Shown: in pieces, positions 26,585-34,798 of the stretch | Position numbering within the stretch: position 1 is the first letter of the stretch | Layout: each line of letters begins with the position of its first letter | Source: Ureibacillus terrenus | Lineage (GTDB): Bacteria > Bacillota > Bacilli > Bacillales_A > Planococcaceae | Direction: 5' to 3' | DNA length: 35,093 nucleotides | Assembly (NCBI RefSeq): GCF_006569205.1 | Contig: NZ_VIGD01000022.1 | Location: 1-35,093, forward strand | Program-made: the position numbers and the translations under genes | The notes under the pieces: generated by a model | Database searches by the model: none | Told to the model about the DNA's origin: nothing | What the model saw: the letters and a program-made list of their open reading frames with translations, nothing else

Positions 26585-27313
26585 CTAAACCCCCCGTTTA
26601 TTGCCCCAAACCAGGGTATGGAGCTGCGGAAGCACCCTCACATCTTTCAACTCTTCGTCGCCCATCGCTTTCCGAATGAGCTCTTCATATTTCCCCAATA
26701 AATGGCGGACGAGCTTCTCCCGATCCTCCGAGGTTGTATCATCATTTCCCACCTGCAAGTAAAAAGGGATGGCCGGTAATCTCCGGTGGACTTCCTTGGC
26801 GAATTGATAGTCTTCATCATTAAACACGACGACTTTCAATGAAATGTGCCCGCTGCCGTTTCTTGCTTTCAGCTTATCCAGCATCTCCGAAAGCGCGGCA
26901 AAATCCGTCTTCATTCCCGAGCTTGGCGGTTTTGGGGAAATCGTCAATTGATCGATGTCGTATAACCAATCCTGCCATCTGCTTCCCTGGGTTTCGACGC
27001 AAATTTTCATCCGGTTGTCCTTTAAAATCCGCACCAATTCCCCGATATTCCGGATTAATGCCGGATTACCGCCGGAAATCGTGACGAAGGAAAATCCGTT
27101 TCCTCCCAGCCGTTTCAATTCCGACCAAATCTCTTCCGGCGTCATTTGCCTGATCAAATCTTTCCCGCTGCCGTCCCAAGTGAAGGAAGAATCGCACCAG
27201 GAACAGGAATAGTCGCAGCCCGCCGTGCGCACAAACATCGTCTTTTGCCCGATGACCATGCCTTCGCCCTGAATCGTCGGGCCAAAGATTTCAATGACGG
27301 GAATTTTACTCAA
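26585..27313 (-). CDS. queE: 7-carboxy-7-deazaguanine synthase (radical SAM)
   Basis: A 242-aa enzyme that converts carboxy-tetrahydropterin to 7-carboxy-7-deazaguanine, the third step to preQ0 and queuosine. The radical SAM cluster is C33, C37 and C40 in CDYSCSWC, the C-x3-C-x2-C form used by QueE. Substrate-loop blocks EIFGPTIQGEG and TISGGNPAL are typical. The start is a TTG at 27313 that overlaps the queD stop and gives the usual family length; the longer open frame from 27430 lies inside queD. It is last in queC-queD-queE, all coupled by overlaps. Confidence 0.92.
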   Translation of the reverse strand: MSKIPVIEIFGPTIQGEGMVIGQKTMFVRTAGCDYSCSWCDSSFTWDGSGKDLIRQMTPEEIWSELKRLGGNGFSFVTISGGNPALIRNIGELVRILKDNRMKICVETQGSRWQDWLYDIDQLTISPKPPSSGMKTDFAALSEMLDKLKARNGSGHISLKVVVFNDEDYQFAKEVHRRLPAIPFYLQVGNDDTTSEDREKLVRHLLGKYEELIRKAMGDEELKDVRVLPQLHTLVWGNKRGV

Positions 27314-27776
27314 GTTCCATCCACTCCCGTCTCGCTTCGGCAAAACTTGTCGGAGTTTCATAGAGCCGGATAAATTCCACCCGCGCTCCCTCAAGTCCGG
27401 CGTCTTCCAACGCTTCCGCGAATTGTTCATAAATCCATACCACCATATTTTCCGCCGTTGTATTCATCGGCGGAAGGGTTTCGTTCAAATAGCGGTGGTC
27501 CAGGTAAATTTCAATTTTTTCTTTCCATATTTCCTTGAGATCGGCGAAATCGATGACGATTCCCCTTTCGTCCGGATAGCCGCTGACTCCCACAATGACT
27601 TTGTACGTATGGCCATGGAGATTTTTGCATTTCCCTTCATAGGTATGCAAATGGTGGGCGGCGTCAAAGGTGAATTCCTTGCTGACGAGCACCCGTTTCG
27701 AATGGTACCTCAATTGTTCCTTTTGGATATCTTCCCCCAGTTTTTGAAGCCGGTCGACAATCCGAAACTCAAACAT
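27306..27776 (-). CDS. queD: 6-carboxy-5,6,7,8-tetrahydropterin synthase
   Basis: A 156-aa enzyme that turns dihydroneopterin triphosphate into 6-carboxy-tetrahydropterin. The zinc histidines lie in FDAAHHLH (38-44) and HGH (54-56), with the catalytic cysteine C50 in [11 protein letters not shown]. The start ATG at 27776 has AAAGGGG 7 bases upstream; an ATG at 27812 would add residues not seen in the family. An N-terminal extension of about 30 residues before the core is as in B. subtilis QueD. The gene overlaps the end of queC by 8 bases. Confidence 0.92.
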   Translation of the reverse strand: MFEFRIVDRLQKLGEDIQKEQLRYHSKRVLVSKEFTFDAAHHLHTYEGKCKNLHGHTYKVIVGVSGYPDERGIVIDFADLKEIWKEKIEIYLDHRYLNETLPPMNTTAENMVVWIYEQFAEALEDAGLEGARVEFIRLYETPTSFAEARREWMELE

Positions 27777-28437
27777 GCGAAGTCCCCTTTCTTGAACGCA
27801 AATATTCTTCAAGCCCTTTCCTTCTCAGCTTGCATGCCGGGCATTCCCCGCATCCATCGGCGATGATGCCGTTGTAGCAAGTCAATGTTTTATTGCGGAC
27901 AAACTCAAGCACTCCCAGCCGGTCCGCCAGTTCCCACGTTTGCGCTTTTGTCAGCCACATGAGCGGCGTATGAATGACAAAGGTATCATCCATCGCCAAA
28001 TTTAACGTGACGTTCAGCGATTTGATAAAGATATCCCGGCAATCGGGGTAGCCGCTGAAATCCGTCTGGCAAACGCCGGTGACGATATGCTTCGCCCCCA
28101 CCTGTCTTGCCAGCACGCCCGCAAAGGAAAGGAACAGCAGATTCCGCCCCGGTACAAAAGTGTTCGGCAGCCCGCCGTCCTTCCCTTCTTCCACTTGGAT
28201 GTCTTCCCTCGTTAAAGCATTCGGGGCGAGCTGATTCAACAGCGACATGTCCAGGATATGATGTCTGACCCCTGTTTCCCCGGCGATTTCCTTGGCGCAT
28301 TCTATTTCAAGGCGGTGCCTTTGCCCGTAATCGAAGGTCACCGCTTCCACTTCACCGAAACGTTCTTTTGCCCAAAACAGGCAAGTCGTGCTGTCCTGTC
28401 CTCCGCTGAATATGACAATGGCTTTCTCATTTTTCAT
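27769..28437 (-). CDS. queC: 7-cyano-7-deazaguanine (preQ0) synthase
   Basis: A 222-aa ATP-dependent enzyme that converts carboxy-deazaguanine to preQ0 with ammonia. The PP-loop motif is SGGQDSTT (11-18). The C-terminal zinc cluster is in [10 protein letters not shown], together with an upstream cysteine in the TLTCYNG block. The ATG at 28437 is taken as start because AAAGGAG lies 8 bases before it; the GTG at 28446 overlaps that site. A preQ1 riboswitch with terminator precedes the gene, so product excess shuts off queC-queD-queE. Confidence 0.95.
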   Translation of the reverse strand: MKNEKAIVIFSGGQDSTTCLFWAKERFGEVEAVTFDYGQRHRLEIECAKEIAGETGVRHHILDMSLLNQLAPNALTREDIQVEEGKDGGLPNTFVPGRNLLFLSFAGVLARQVGAKHIVTGVCQTDFSGYPDCRDIFIKSLNVTLNLAMDDTFVIHTPLMWLTKAQTWELADRLGVLEFVRNKTLTCYNGIIADGCGECPACKLRRKGLEEYLRSRKGTSHV

Positions 28438-28458
28438 ATCGAACACTCCTTTAACAAT

Positions 28459-28495
28459 AAAAAAACAGCACCACCCTAAGAAGGAAATGCTGTTT
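28459..28495 (-). terminator. Riboswitch-controlled terminator before queC
   Basis: On the minus strand AAACAGCAT pairs with GTGCTGTTT, followed by a T-run. Between them lies CTTCTTAG (28483-28476), which is perfectly complementary to CTAAGAAG (28505-28498) at the 3' end of the preQ1 aptamer. Antiterminator and terminator are thus mutually exclusive, an attenuation design. Confidence 0.85.
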
Positions 28496-28497
28496 CT

Positions 28498-28536
28498 CTT
28501 CTTAGTTTTGGTAAAGAGGGTGGCTAAGAACCTCTA
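28498..28536 (-). promoter_or_regulatory. preQ1 class I riboswitch aptamer (queC leader)
   Basis: The minus strand reads AGAGGTTCTTAGC, then CACCCTCT, then an A-rich tail ending ACTAAG. This matches the class I preQ1 aptamer: stem AGAGG/CCUCU, loop UUCUAGC and a 3' tail AACUAA that pairs with the loop as a pseudoknot. Bound preQ1 locks the CTAAG tail, so CTAAGAAG cannot form the antiterminator, and transcription of queC-queD-queE stops. Confidence 0.92.
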
Positions 28537-28558
28537 TTTCTTTGCGATATGGAATTGT

Positions 28559-29059
28559 TTATCGATTATCGACTTTTTCGGGATATAAGTCGTGGTTCAT
28601 CAAACGATAGTTGGCCATTTCTTCGTATTTCGTGCCAGGCCGGCCGTAGTTGCAATACGGATCGATGGAAATTCCCCCGCGAGGCGTGAATTTCCCCCAA
28701 ACTTCGATATATCTCGGATCCAATAATTGAATGAGATCATTCATAATAATATTCACGCAATCTTCATGAAAATCACCATGATTGCGGAAACTGAACAAAT
28801 ATAATTTGAGGGATTTGCTTTCTACGAGCTTCTTATCCGGAATATAGGAAATATAAATGGTCGCAAAATCCGGCTGGCCTGTCAGAGGACATAGACTTGT
28901 AAACTCCGGGCAATTGAACTTTACGAAATAATCCCGGTCCGAATGAAGGTTATCCACCGCCTCCAACACTTCAGGCGCATATTTTTCCGGATAGACCGTT
29001 TTGTTGTTTCCCAATAATGTCAAATCTTTCAAACCGTCTTCGAACTTGCGGACAGACAT
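28559..29059 (-). CDS. queF: NADPH-dependent 7-cyano-7-deazaguanine reductase
   Basis: A 166-aa enzyme that reduces preQ0 to preQ1. FTSLCP (53-58) holds the catalytic cysteine C57, and GQPDFA follows. ESKSLKLY is the QueF family motif that tells it from GTP cyclohydrolase I. The length equals the unimodular Bacillus type. The start at 29059 has AAGGAGGT upstream; an ATG at 29119 lies within the leader. The gene has its own promoter and preQ1 riboswitch, and precedes queC on the same strand with a second riboswitch in between. Confidence 0.95.
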   Translation of the reverse strand: MSVRKFEDGLKDLTLLGNNKTVYPEKYAPEVLEAVDNLHSDRDYFVKFNCPEFTSLCPLTGQPDFATIYISYIPDKKLVESKSLKLYLFSFRNHGDFHEDCVNIIMNDLIQLLDPRYIEVWGKFTPRGGISIDPYCNYGRPGTKYEEMANYRLMNHDLYPEKVDNR

Positions 29060-29060
29060 A

Positions 29061-29107
29061 AAAAAAGACCTCCTTGCAAAATGTCTCCCAACATTTTCAA
29101 GAGAGGT
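29061..29107 (-). terminator. SD-containing terminator hairpin before queF
   Basis: ACCTC-T-CTTG-AAAATGT pairs with ACATTTT-G-CAAGGAGGT around the loop TGGGAG, followed by C and six T and then the ATG. The stem includes the Shine-Dalgarno AAGGAGGT. It can therefore act as an intrinsic terminator and also hide the ribosome binding site. Confidence 0.75.
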
Positions 29108-29148
29108 GCACCCAATCATTCTATAAAACTGATGAAATATGATGGTTT

Positions 29149-29184
29149 CATAGTTTTTTATAGAGGGTTGCTATGAACCTCTCC
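29149..29184 (-). promoter_or_regulatory. preQ1 class I riboswitch aptamer (queF leader)
   Basis: The minus strand reads GAGAGGTTCATAGC, then AACCCTCT, then ATAAAAAACTATG, the class I preQ1 consensus (stem, UUCAUAGC-type loop, A-rich 3' tail). The 5' arm GAGAGGT is perfectly complementary to ACCTCTC in the left arm of the downstream hairpin. Aptamer stem and terminator release are thus alternatives. Confidence 0.92.
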
Positions 29185-29205
29185 CGAACTGGCCGGGCAT
29201 TTTTA

Positions 29206-29234
29206 ATAGTATAGAAGTTTGCAGAAGGAGTCAA
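29206..29234 (-). promoter_or_regulatory. Sigma-A promoter of queF
   Basis: TTGACT (29234-29229), 17 bases, TACTAT (29211-29206). Transcription would begin around 29199, about 15 bases before the riboswitch aptamer. Confidence 0.75.
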
Positions 29235-29393
29235 CTCAAATTGAACGATTGGCTGAAATTGCGGTGGCCGTGTCCCCGGTTTCCCATATTCCTGATCATC
29301 AACTCAATCCCAAACATGAAACCGCTTACATATCCGGGCAAAAAAACGGATGCTTCTTCATCCAAAGAATTTCTCTCTATAATCGCATCCGGG

Positions 29394-29792
29394 TCAATTA
29401 TTTTCTTTAAAGGCCATATATTGCTTTTCAATGAAGTTCTTTAATAAATCCATTTTCTCTTTTGAATCAACCACTTCAAACGGAACATACACTTCATGTT
29501 TTTTCAATTGAAACGATCGAATTTTTTGGATATCAAAATTTAACATCTCCTGGATTTCCTTTTGCAGCAATTTTCCTCTGGCCGATTCCGGATTCCCGGG
29601 CTCCACATGCAAGATCAAGCATTGATACCGCTTATCCCCATACAGGGTCGCGAATTTGCAATAGCCGCCTCTCATAGTGAATGGTATGTACCCAAGCGAC
29701 AAGCTTTTTCCGGCAATTTTGCATTGCATTGTCCCCAAACCGGACAAAAACTCATGCAGTTCGCCAAATACGAGCAATTCATTCATTTCCAT
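29394..29792 (-). CDS. Conserved-looking hypothetical protein, 132 aa
   Basis: A soluble alpha/beta protein with no recognised family. It starts MEMNELLVFGELHEFLSGLG and contains YCKFATLYGDKRYQCLILHV. GGAG stands before the ATG at 29792, with a second ATG at 29786 as an alternative. The intact length, codon use like its neighbours and a ribosome binding site favour a real gene. It ends about 160 bases before the queF promoter, and that gap holds only overlapping short open frames on both strands that look like chance. Confidence 0.55.
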   Translation of the reverse strand: MEMNELLVFGELHEFLSGLGTMQCKIAGKSLSLGYIPFTMRGGYCKFATLYGDKRYQCLILHVEPGNPESARGKLLQKEIQEMLNFDIQKIRSFQLKKHEVYVPFEVVDSKEKMDLLKNFIEKQYMAFKENN

Positions 29793-29933
29793 TCCACTCC
29801 ATGCCCATTTTTCGTTCCAAAAATATTGTTGTATCTACTACCTATTTTAATAAAAATCATTTCTTTGCCTATCCCATAAAAATTAACAATTTCTTTTCCG
29901 CGCCGGAAAAGCGGATCGATGTGTGAACCCGGG

Positions 29934-30344
29934 CTACAATCTTTTCCTTTTCACCCTCCCTTTAACATAGGATTCATTTGGGAGATCCAGACGGATATCA
30001 TTGATCACTACCGTATGGTCGTTCACCCATTCAATGTTTGCCTTCTCTTCGGCAAATTTCCAATAAATGATTTTAGGTTCTTTCTCTTCTTTATTGAACA
30101 CTAATTCCCCAATAATCAAATCAGAAAAGAATATCTCTCCATCGGATACATAAACATTGATTGTATAAGTCCCGTCAGGCGAAGTGGATTGAGCAATTAA
30201 ATTTTCTTTGAATCTGTTCATATCAAAGAAAAGCCAATGGATTCCATAACTCAGGATGATGGTCAATGCGAAAAACCAAATAAACAGCACCGCAATTTCG
30301 ACTTTATAATTCTTATTAGCTCTGTTTATTATTTTAATCCCCAC
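29934..30344 (-). CDS. DUF5412-like membrane-anchored protein
   Basis: A 136-aa protein. One membrane segment near residues 14-38 (EIAVLFIWFFALTIILSYG) is followed by an outward domain with the pattern SPDGTYTINVYVSDG, then GELVFN, KIIYWKF and VVINDIRLDLPN. This series is typical of the DUF5412 family found in Bacillus (function unknown). I use the GTG at 30344 because GGAGG lies 6 bases before it; an in-frame ATG at 30365 overlaps nothing but has no such site. It is a single gene. Confidence 0.7.
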   Translation of the reverse strand: MGIKIINRANKNYKVEIAVLFIWFFALTIILSYGIHWLFFDMNRFKENLIAQSTSPDGTYTINVYVSDGEIFFSDLIIGELVFNKEEKEPKIIYWKFAEEKANIEWVNDHTVVINDIRLDLPNESYVKGRVKRKRL

Positions 30345-30522
30345 ATTTTTCCTCCATTGTCTCATTATACTTTATACTTTATACTTTGCCCATATATTAT
30401 TACGGAATATTTTATTATAAGTTCCTAATGAATAAATAATTTTCACAGAAAAGTAAAATATTTTTAGTAATAGTAATTTTAAGAAAAAAATTGATAAGGT
30501 CAACTTTTTTAAATAAAAAAAG

Positions 30523-30547
30523 CGGATTGGAAACCCATTCCAATCCG
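30523..30547 (-). terminator. Intrinsic terminator after the alpha/beta hydrolase
   Basis: CGGATTGGAAT and TTCCAATCCG form a near-perfect hairpin with a small G-rich loop, followed on the minus strand by CTTTTTTT. It lies just after the stop at 30550. Confidence 0.85.
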
Positions 30548-30549
30548 TT

Positions 30550-31329
30550 TCATACAAACTTCCTCAACAATTCGTTAAATAGATTCCGTTCTTCCCAAAA
30601 TGTCCCGTGTCCGCTAAATTGGAAAGGAACAATCGTTGAGTTCCGGATCCGTTGATGGAGCTCGTGCGCCTGGGCAAACGGGATCACCTTGTCATGGATT
30701 CCATGAATAATTAACGACGGAACATGGATTTTTGACAAATCCCCATACAACGTTTCATCCCGCAGCGTATTGATGATGGCAATGGTGGACCAGCTTGCCG
30801 CTTCCATCCCCATGTTCATAAACCAATCAGAAAATTCTTTTGTGATATATTGGAAGAAAAATCCGTCTATGACCTTTTGCATCATTTTCGCACGGTTATT
30901 GTAAGCCATCTCCAAAAAACTTTGCGCCGTTTCCCGGCTAAATCCGACCGGCGCCGCACTCGCAACAAGCACCAATTTGGAGACTCCAAATCCATGGTGG
31001 CGGGACATATAGCGTATGGCAATCGCCCCTCCCGTGGAATGCCCGACCAAGGCAAAATCCTTTAATCGCAGGGCCTCCACCACCGCCCGGACATCATCGG
31101 CCAACCGGTTAAAACTGTAGCCTTCAAACGGCTTATCCGACTTTCCAAATCCTCTCCAGTCGATGCCGATGCAGCGGTACCCCCATGCGGGCAGCACATT
31201 GAACTGATATTCGAACTGCCGATGATTCAAAGGCCAACCGTGCAGAAACACGATGGTCTTCTTTCCGAACGGATTGATATCTTCCACGTATAATTTCACA
31301 CCGGAATCCACCGAAACAAAATAGCCCAT
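30550..31329 (-). CDS. Alpha/beta-fold hydrolase
   Basis: A 259-aa enzyme with a complete catalytic triad: nucleophile elbow GHSTGG with S98, acid D213 in HGIHDKVIP, and H241 in SGHGTFWEE. The oxyanion-hole block is FLHGWPLNHRQFE (28-40), and GIDWRGFGKSDKP is the usual strand-turn after it. No signal peptide is present, so it is cytosolic. The family includes esterases, haloperoxidase-like enzymes and lactonases; the substrate cannot be told. GGAGGG lies 5 bases before the ATG. It is a single gene with its own terminator. Confidence 0.9.
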   Translation of the reverse strand: MGYFVSVDSGVKLYVEDINPFGKKTIVFLHGWPLNHRQFEYQFNVLPAWGYRCIGIDWRGFGKSDKPFEGYSFNRLADDVRAVVEALRLKDFALVGHSTGGAIAIRYMSRHHGFGVSKLVLVASAAPVGFSRETAQSFLEMAYNNRAKMMQKVIDGFFFQYITKEFSDWFMNMGMEAASWSTIAIINTLRDETLYGDLSKIHVPSLIIHGIHDKVIPFAQAHELHQRIRNSTIVPFQFSGHGTFWEERNLFNELLRKFV

Positions 31330-31422
31330 GAATACCCTCCGTCAAAATGCTTTCGGAATAGGATATTCAGGGCCTTAAATATGGGTGAATCCCTTTATAA
31401 AAAAGAGAGGAAGCACATTGTA

Positions 31423-31773
31423 TTATGACCGCAAAATTTTCTCCATCGCTTTGCCCTTCGCCAATTCGTCAATCAGTTTATCCAAATAGCGGATTTCCCG
31501 CATCAGAGGATCTTCAATCTCTTCCACCCGCACGCCGCAGATGACGCCTTTAATCAATTCCCGGTTGGGGTTCAATCGCGGTGCTTCCGCAAAAAACGTT
31601 TCAAAATCCACTTCTTTTTCGATCTGCGATTCCAATTCCTCCTGTCCATAGCCCGTCAACCAGCGGATGATTTCATCCACTTCTTCCTTTGTGCGTCCTT
31701 TTTTCTCCGCCTTTTGGATATAAAGTGGATAAACGCTTGAAAATTTCATCTTATATACCCGAGTGTTAGCCAT
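31423..31773 (-). CDS. DUF2200 family protein
   Basis: A 116-aa protein. [20 protein letters not shown] followed by [15 protein letters not shown] is the well-conserved core of DUF2200, a widespread small protein whose function is unknown. AAGGAGA precedes the ATG at good spacing. It stands between the hydrolase and the crcB pair without overlap. Confidence 0.85.
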   Translation of the reverse strand: MANTRVYKMKFSSVYPLYIQKAEKKGRTKEEVDEIIRWLTGYGQEELESQIEKEVDFETFFAEAPRLNPNRELIKGVICGVRVEEIEDPLMREIRYLDKLIDELAKGKAMEKILRS

Positions 31774-31809
31774 TTTACTTCTCCTTTTTTATTTAACCGG
31801 AACGTTTAT

Positions 31810-32175
31810 TCATATCGTAATTTCAACCGTCTTTCCTATTACATACCCCAAAAACGCGAGGGTTATTCCTCCAATGTAAGAAATTGCGGTGTACAAAAGA
31901 AAATATTTTTTATTTTTTATATAAAGCCGGGTCAGCTCCAATTTCAACGTGGAGAAGGTGGTAAATGCGCCCAGGAAGCCCGCGCCAAAAAGCAAAACCA
32001 TCATCTTGTTTCCTTCCGCGCCTGTCAGGATTCCCAACAGAAACGCGCCCAATAAATTCACGGTCAATGTGCCAATCGGCAAGGACTCTTGCCAATTTAA
32101 AGCTTTGCTCATAGCGAAGCGGGAAACGGCTCCGGCAAAGCCCCCGATTCCGACCAATATCAATTTTATGATCAT
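31810..32175 (-). CDS. crcB: Fluoride channel CrcB/Fluc, second subunit gene
   Basis: A 121-aa protein with four membrane helices. Family blocks are GGFAGAVSRF (12-21), VNLLGAFLLG and GFLGAFTTFSTLKLE. Fluc channels are dual-topology dimers that release toxic fluoride from the cell. Here two different subunits are encoded in tandem and overlap by 4 bases (ATGA), as in many bacilli where the two form a heterodimer of opposite orientation. Confidence 0.92.
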   Translation of the reverse strand: MIIKLILVGIGGFAGAVSRFAMSKALNWQESLPIGTLTVNLLGAFLLGILTGAEGNKMMVLLFGAGFLGAFTTFSTLKLELTRLYIKNKKYFLLYTAISYIGGITLAFLGYVIGKTVEITI

Positions 32176-32546
32176 GCCTGTTGCCCCTCCTTGCCTGCCC
32201 TGAAACCGATCCGGCTCATGATGAGCCCCCCGGCAATGCTTGCGAAAACATAGGCCATCCCCATTACCGCATGCCCATTTTCAAAAAGTTCGACCGTTTC
32301 GACGCTCAAAGCCGAAAAAGTGGTAAATGAACCGATGAATCCGGTACTGATTGCGGCAGCAATATCAGGGGGGAGATGGTATTTTTTAAATATGGAAGTG
32401 GTCAGCCATGCCAATAAAAACGCTCCCGTCAAATTGACAAAAAGGGTTGACCAAGGAAAAACGCTGCCCGGCAAAAACACGGTGCCGATCCAATATCTCA
32501 AAATGGCGCCAAGCGCGCCTGCAAGGCCGACATATAGATAAATCAT
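32172..32546 (-). CDS. crcB: Fluoride channel CrcB/Fluc, first subunit gene
   Basis: A 124-aa, four-helix membrane protein with AGALGAILRYW (10-20), VNLTGAFLLAW and GFIGSFTTFSALSVE. The start at 32546 has AGGAGG 6 bases upstream; frames starting further up carry a non-family, charged extension. Its stop overlaps the next crcB gene. The leader (32547-32700) shows a small GC hairpin at 32576-32592, but I find no fluoride riboswitch consensus in it. Confidence 0.92.
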   Translation of the reverse strand: MIYLYVGLAGALGAILRYWIGTVFLPGSVFPWSTLFVNLTGAFLLAWLTTSIFKKYHLPPDIAAAISTGFIGSFTTFSALSVETVELFENGHAVMGMAYVFASIAGGLIMSRIGFRAGKEGQQA

Positions 32547-32792
32547 TTTGATCCTCCTTTTCACAAATAGCTCCTGCCGCTGACTTGGCGGCCCATATCG
32601 GCAGAAGAAACCAAACGGTCTGCGGTTCATCAATCGTTCCCTGATGACATAGTTTTTTTGATTTATATTTTCTGCAGGTCCATCATTATTCTATCCTAAA
32701 TTTGCCATTCATCAAAATTAAGAATAAAATCATTTTAACAACGTTCATATTCAGATAAAATTCTATGAATCTCACATAAAGGAGTGCGAAAG

Positions 32793-33791
32793 ATGAAAGC
32801 GCAAGTGATCCATCACTTTGGAGATCCGTCCGTTTTCCAAATCCGGGATATCCCGGTGCCTGAAGTCATTCCCGGACATGTCCTAATCCATGTAAAAGCC
32901 ACAAGCGTCAACCCGATTGATACGAAAGTGCGTTCAGGGGCTGTTCAAACTGTTGCTCCGGAATTTCCGGCAGTTCTGCACGGGGATGTCGCGGGAGTGG
33001 TATGCGCGGTCGGTGAGGGAGTGACAAAATTCAAAGTCGGAGATGAAGTCTACGGCTGCGCCGGCGGATTCAGAAGCACACCAGGAGGGGCATTGGCGGA
33101 ATATATGCTGGCAGATGCGAATTTGCTTGCCCATAAACCAAAAAATCTGACAATGGAGGAAGCGTCCGCTTTGCCGCTTGTGGCCATCACCGCCTGGGAA
33201 GCATTGTTCACCCGGGGCAAATTGGCCCCAGGACAGAACATCTTGATCCACGCGGCGGCAGGAGGCGTGGGCCATGTGGCCATCCAGCTGGCAAAATGGG
33301 CCGGCGCAAAGGTCTACACAACCGCCTCTACGAAAGAAAAGCTTGAAATCGGTTCCCGCCTCGGCGCCGATGTTGCCATCAACTACCGGGAGGAAAGCGT
33401 CCGGGATTATGTACAAAAATACACAAATGGAAAAGGTTTTGATATGGTCTTTGACACCGTTGGAGGAGCAAATTTAGACCGCTCCTTTGAAGCGGCGGCA
33501 CCCCTCGGAACGGTCCTTGCCATCGCGGCCCGCTCCACCCATGACCTGACGCCGCTGCATTCAAAAGGCCTGACCCTCCATGTGGTATTCATGTTATTAA
33601 AAATCCTGGACAAAGAACTGCGCAAAGAGTATAGAGACATTTTGGAAAAATTGGCAAACATCGTTGAAGAAGGAAAACTGCGTCCCGTTCTTGATCCTAA
33701 CATCTTCACATTCGATGAAGCCTCCAAAGCCCATGAATTATTGGAATCCGGAAAAGCCATCGGAAAAGTCGTTTTGGTGAATCAGTGGTGA
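32793..33791 (+). CDS. Zinc-free MDR-family quinone oxidoreductase-like enzyme
   Basis: A 332-aa protein of the medium-chain dehydrogenase/reductase superfamily. An N-terminal GroES-like domain (about 1-120) has ATSVNPIDTKVRSG and lacks the catalytic zinc cysteine and histidine pattern of alcohol dehydrogenases. A Rossmann domain has AAAGGVGHVAIQLAKWAGAK, the AAxGGVG motif for NADPH in quinone oxidoreductases. The enzyme likely reduces quinones or alpha,beta-unsaturated carbonyls. AAAGGAG lies 8 bases before ATG 32793; the in-frame GTG at 32784 is part of that site. It is divergent from the crcB genes. Confidence 0.88.
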   Translation: MKAQVIHHFGDPSVFQIRDIPVPEVIPGHVLIHVKATSVNPIDTKVRSGAVQTVAPEFPAVLHGDVAGVVCAVGEGVTKFKVGDEVYGCAGGFRSTPGGALAEYMLADANLLAHKPKNLTMEEASALPLVAITAWEALFTRGKLAPGQNILIHAAAGGVGHVAIQLAKWAGAKVYTTASTKEKLEIGSRLGADVAINYREESVRDYVQKYTNGKGFDMVFDTVGGANLDRSFEAAAPLGTVLAIAARSTHDLTPLHSKGLTLHVVFMLLKILDKELRKEYRDILEKLANIVEEGKLRPVLDPNIFTFDEASKAHELLESGKAIGKVVLVNQW

Positions 33792-33817
33792 GCAGTAACA
33801 TTTTCATGATCGTTTCC

Positions 33818-33857
33818 GTGAGGTTGTCCCATCAATAGGGACTACCTCACTTTTTTT
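33818..33857 (+). terminator. Intrinsic terminator of the oxidoreductase gene
   Basis: GTGAGGT-T-GTCCC pairs with GGGAC-T-ACCTCAC, with one mismatch and the loop ATCAATA, followed by seven T. Confidence 0.85.
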
Positions 33858-33862
33858 GTATC

Positions 33863-33886
33863 GGGGCGTTGTTGTTTCAACGCCCC
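33863..33886. terminator. Hairpin between convergent oxidoreductase and cupin genes
   Basis: A perfect 9-bp inverted repeat GGGGCGTTG / CAACGCCCC with a 6-base loop, 17 bases past the cupin gene stop. It is likely the terminator of the cupin gene and a second stop for the plus strand, which has TTGTTTCTTT after it. Confidence 0.65.
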
Positions 33887-33902
33887 TTGTTTCTTTAGGT
33901 TG

Positions 33903-34478
33903 CTATTGATGGCCATAATGTTCTTGCGCCATCGCCTCCGCTTTTGTCCGATGAACCGTTCCGTGCGGGTGATTCGGAGGCGCGTAGATGGAATAAAGTT
34001 TCATCGGGATTTTCCCTGTATTGATCACATTATGCCAAGTTCCGGCAGGCACCATGATGGCGGAATCTTCATGAACCCTTCTTCTATAACTCAAGTTATT
34101 TCGAGTTCTCCCCATTTCCACAATCCCTTCCCCTTGTTCAATACGCAAAAATTGATCGGTATGCGGATGAATTTCCAAGCCAATATCTTCCCCCGGCTGG
34201 AGGCTCATTAACGTTAACTGCAAATGCGGACCTGTCCACAAAGCTCTTCGGAATGCCGTATTTTCTTTTGCCGCTTTCTCAATGTTTACCGTAAAAGGTT
34301 CAGGGCCTTTGTCTACAATCGGATTGGGTCTTCCGAAATTGCTTGAATCATTTTGAAAAGCTCTGTAATGGGCATTCATGTTTTGTGGATGCCAAGGATT
34401 CCAGTAATACATGTTTGGATTCCAAAAATAATTGGTTGGCTCATTTGGATAATAATAGGGATTATAGAAATAATTCAT
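33903..34478 (-). CDS. Cupin-domain protein with Tyr/Asn/Pro/Trp-rich N-terminus
   Basis: A 191-aa protein. Residues 1-45 are almost only Tyr, Asn, Pro, Trp and Phe (for example YYYPNEPTNYFWNPNMYYW). Residues 65-170 form a cupin barrel: GEDIGLEIHPHTDQFLRIEQ has H104 and H106 with Gln109 where the family usually has Glu, and VPAGTWHNVIN (143-153) carries the third histidine, H149. AAAGGA precedes the ATG at 34478. Aromatic, asparagine-rich tails are common in spore-coat proteins, and related cupins are found in spore-formers; a coat role is inference. The C-terminus is His-rich. Confidence 0.8.
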   Translation of the reverse strand: MNYFYNPYYYPNEPTNYFWNPNMYYWNPWHPQNMNAHYRAFQNDSSNFGRPNPIVDKGPEPFTVNIEKAAKENTAFRRALWTGPHLQLTLMSLQPGEDIGLEIHPHTDQFLRIEQGEGIVEMGRTRNNLSYRRRVHEDSAIMVPAGTWHNVINTGKIPMKLYSIYAPPNHPHGTVHRTKAEAMAQEHYGHQ

Positions 34479-34798
34479 TTTCCCATCCTTTCCCATGCAA
34501 TCTAGTCTAAATTCTATGAAACATTGGGAAAATGACATAGGCAAAAAACCATAAATGGTTCCGGCGCCGATAAAATTTCCGGCATTGAAGAAATTGCAGG
34601 ACGCCTAAATAAATTGAAATCACACTCTATTTCTTTTTTCTATAAAAATTGGAAGTTTTGATTTTTGATTATTTTATGGCGGAGATGAAAAGTGTTTGCA
34701 AAACATTTCCCTTTTTCCAAAGGTTTTACAGTTCCTTTATTGTTTTTTCACAACTGTCTTATAAGATGATGGTGAAAAAATGAGAAGGGGGAATAGTA

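Noticed and set aside
29231..29444. Short opposing open frames between queF and the 132-aa gene
   Set aside because: Both strands are open over the same bases, the frames have no family content, and one would run through the queF promoter. An AGAAGGAG before a TTG at 29241 makes the plus-strand frame only weakly possible.
32547..32700. Fluoride riboswitch before the crcB pair
   Set aside because: The conserved GGCGAUGG…UUCGCC stem followed by AAAC and UGAUG…CCUAC could not be matched.
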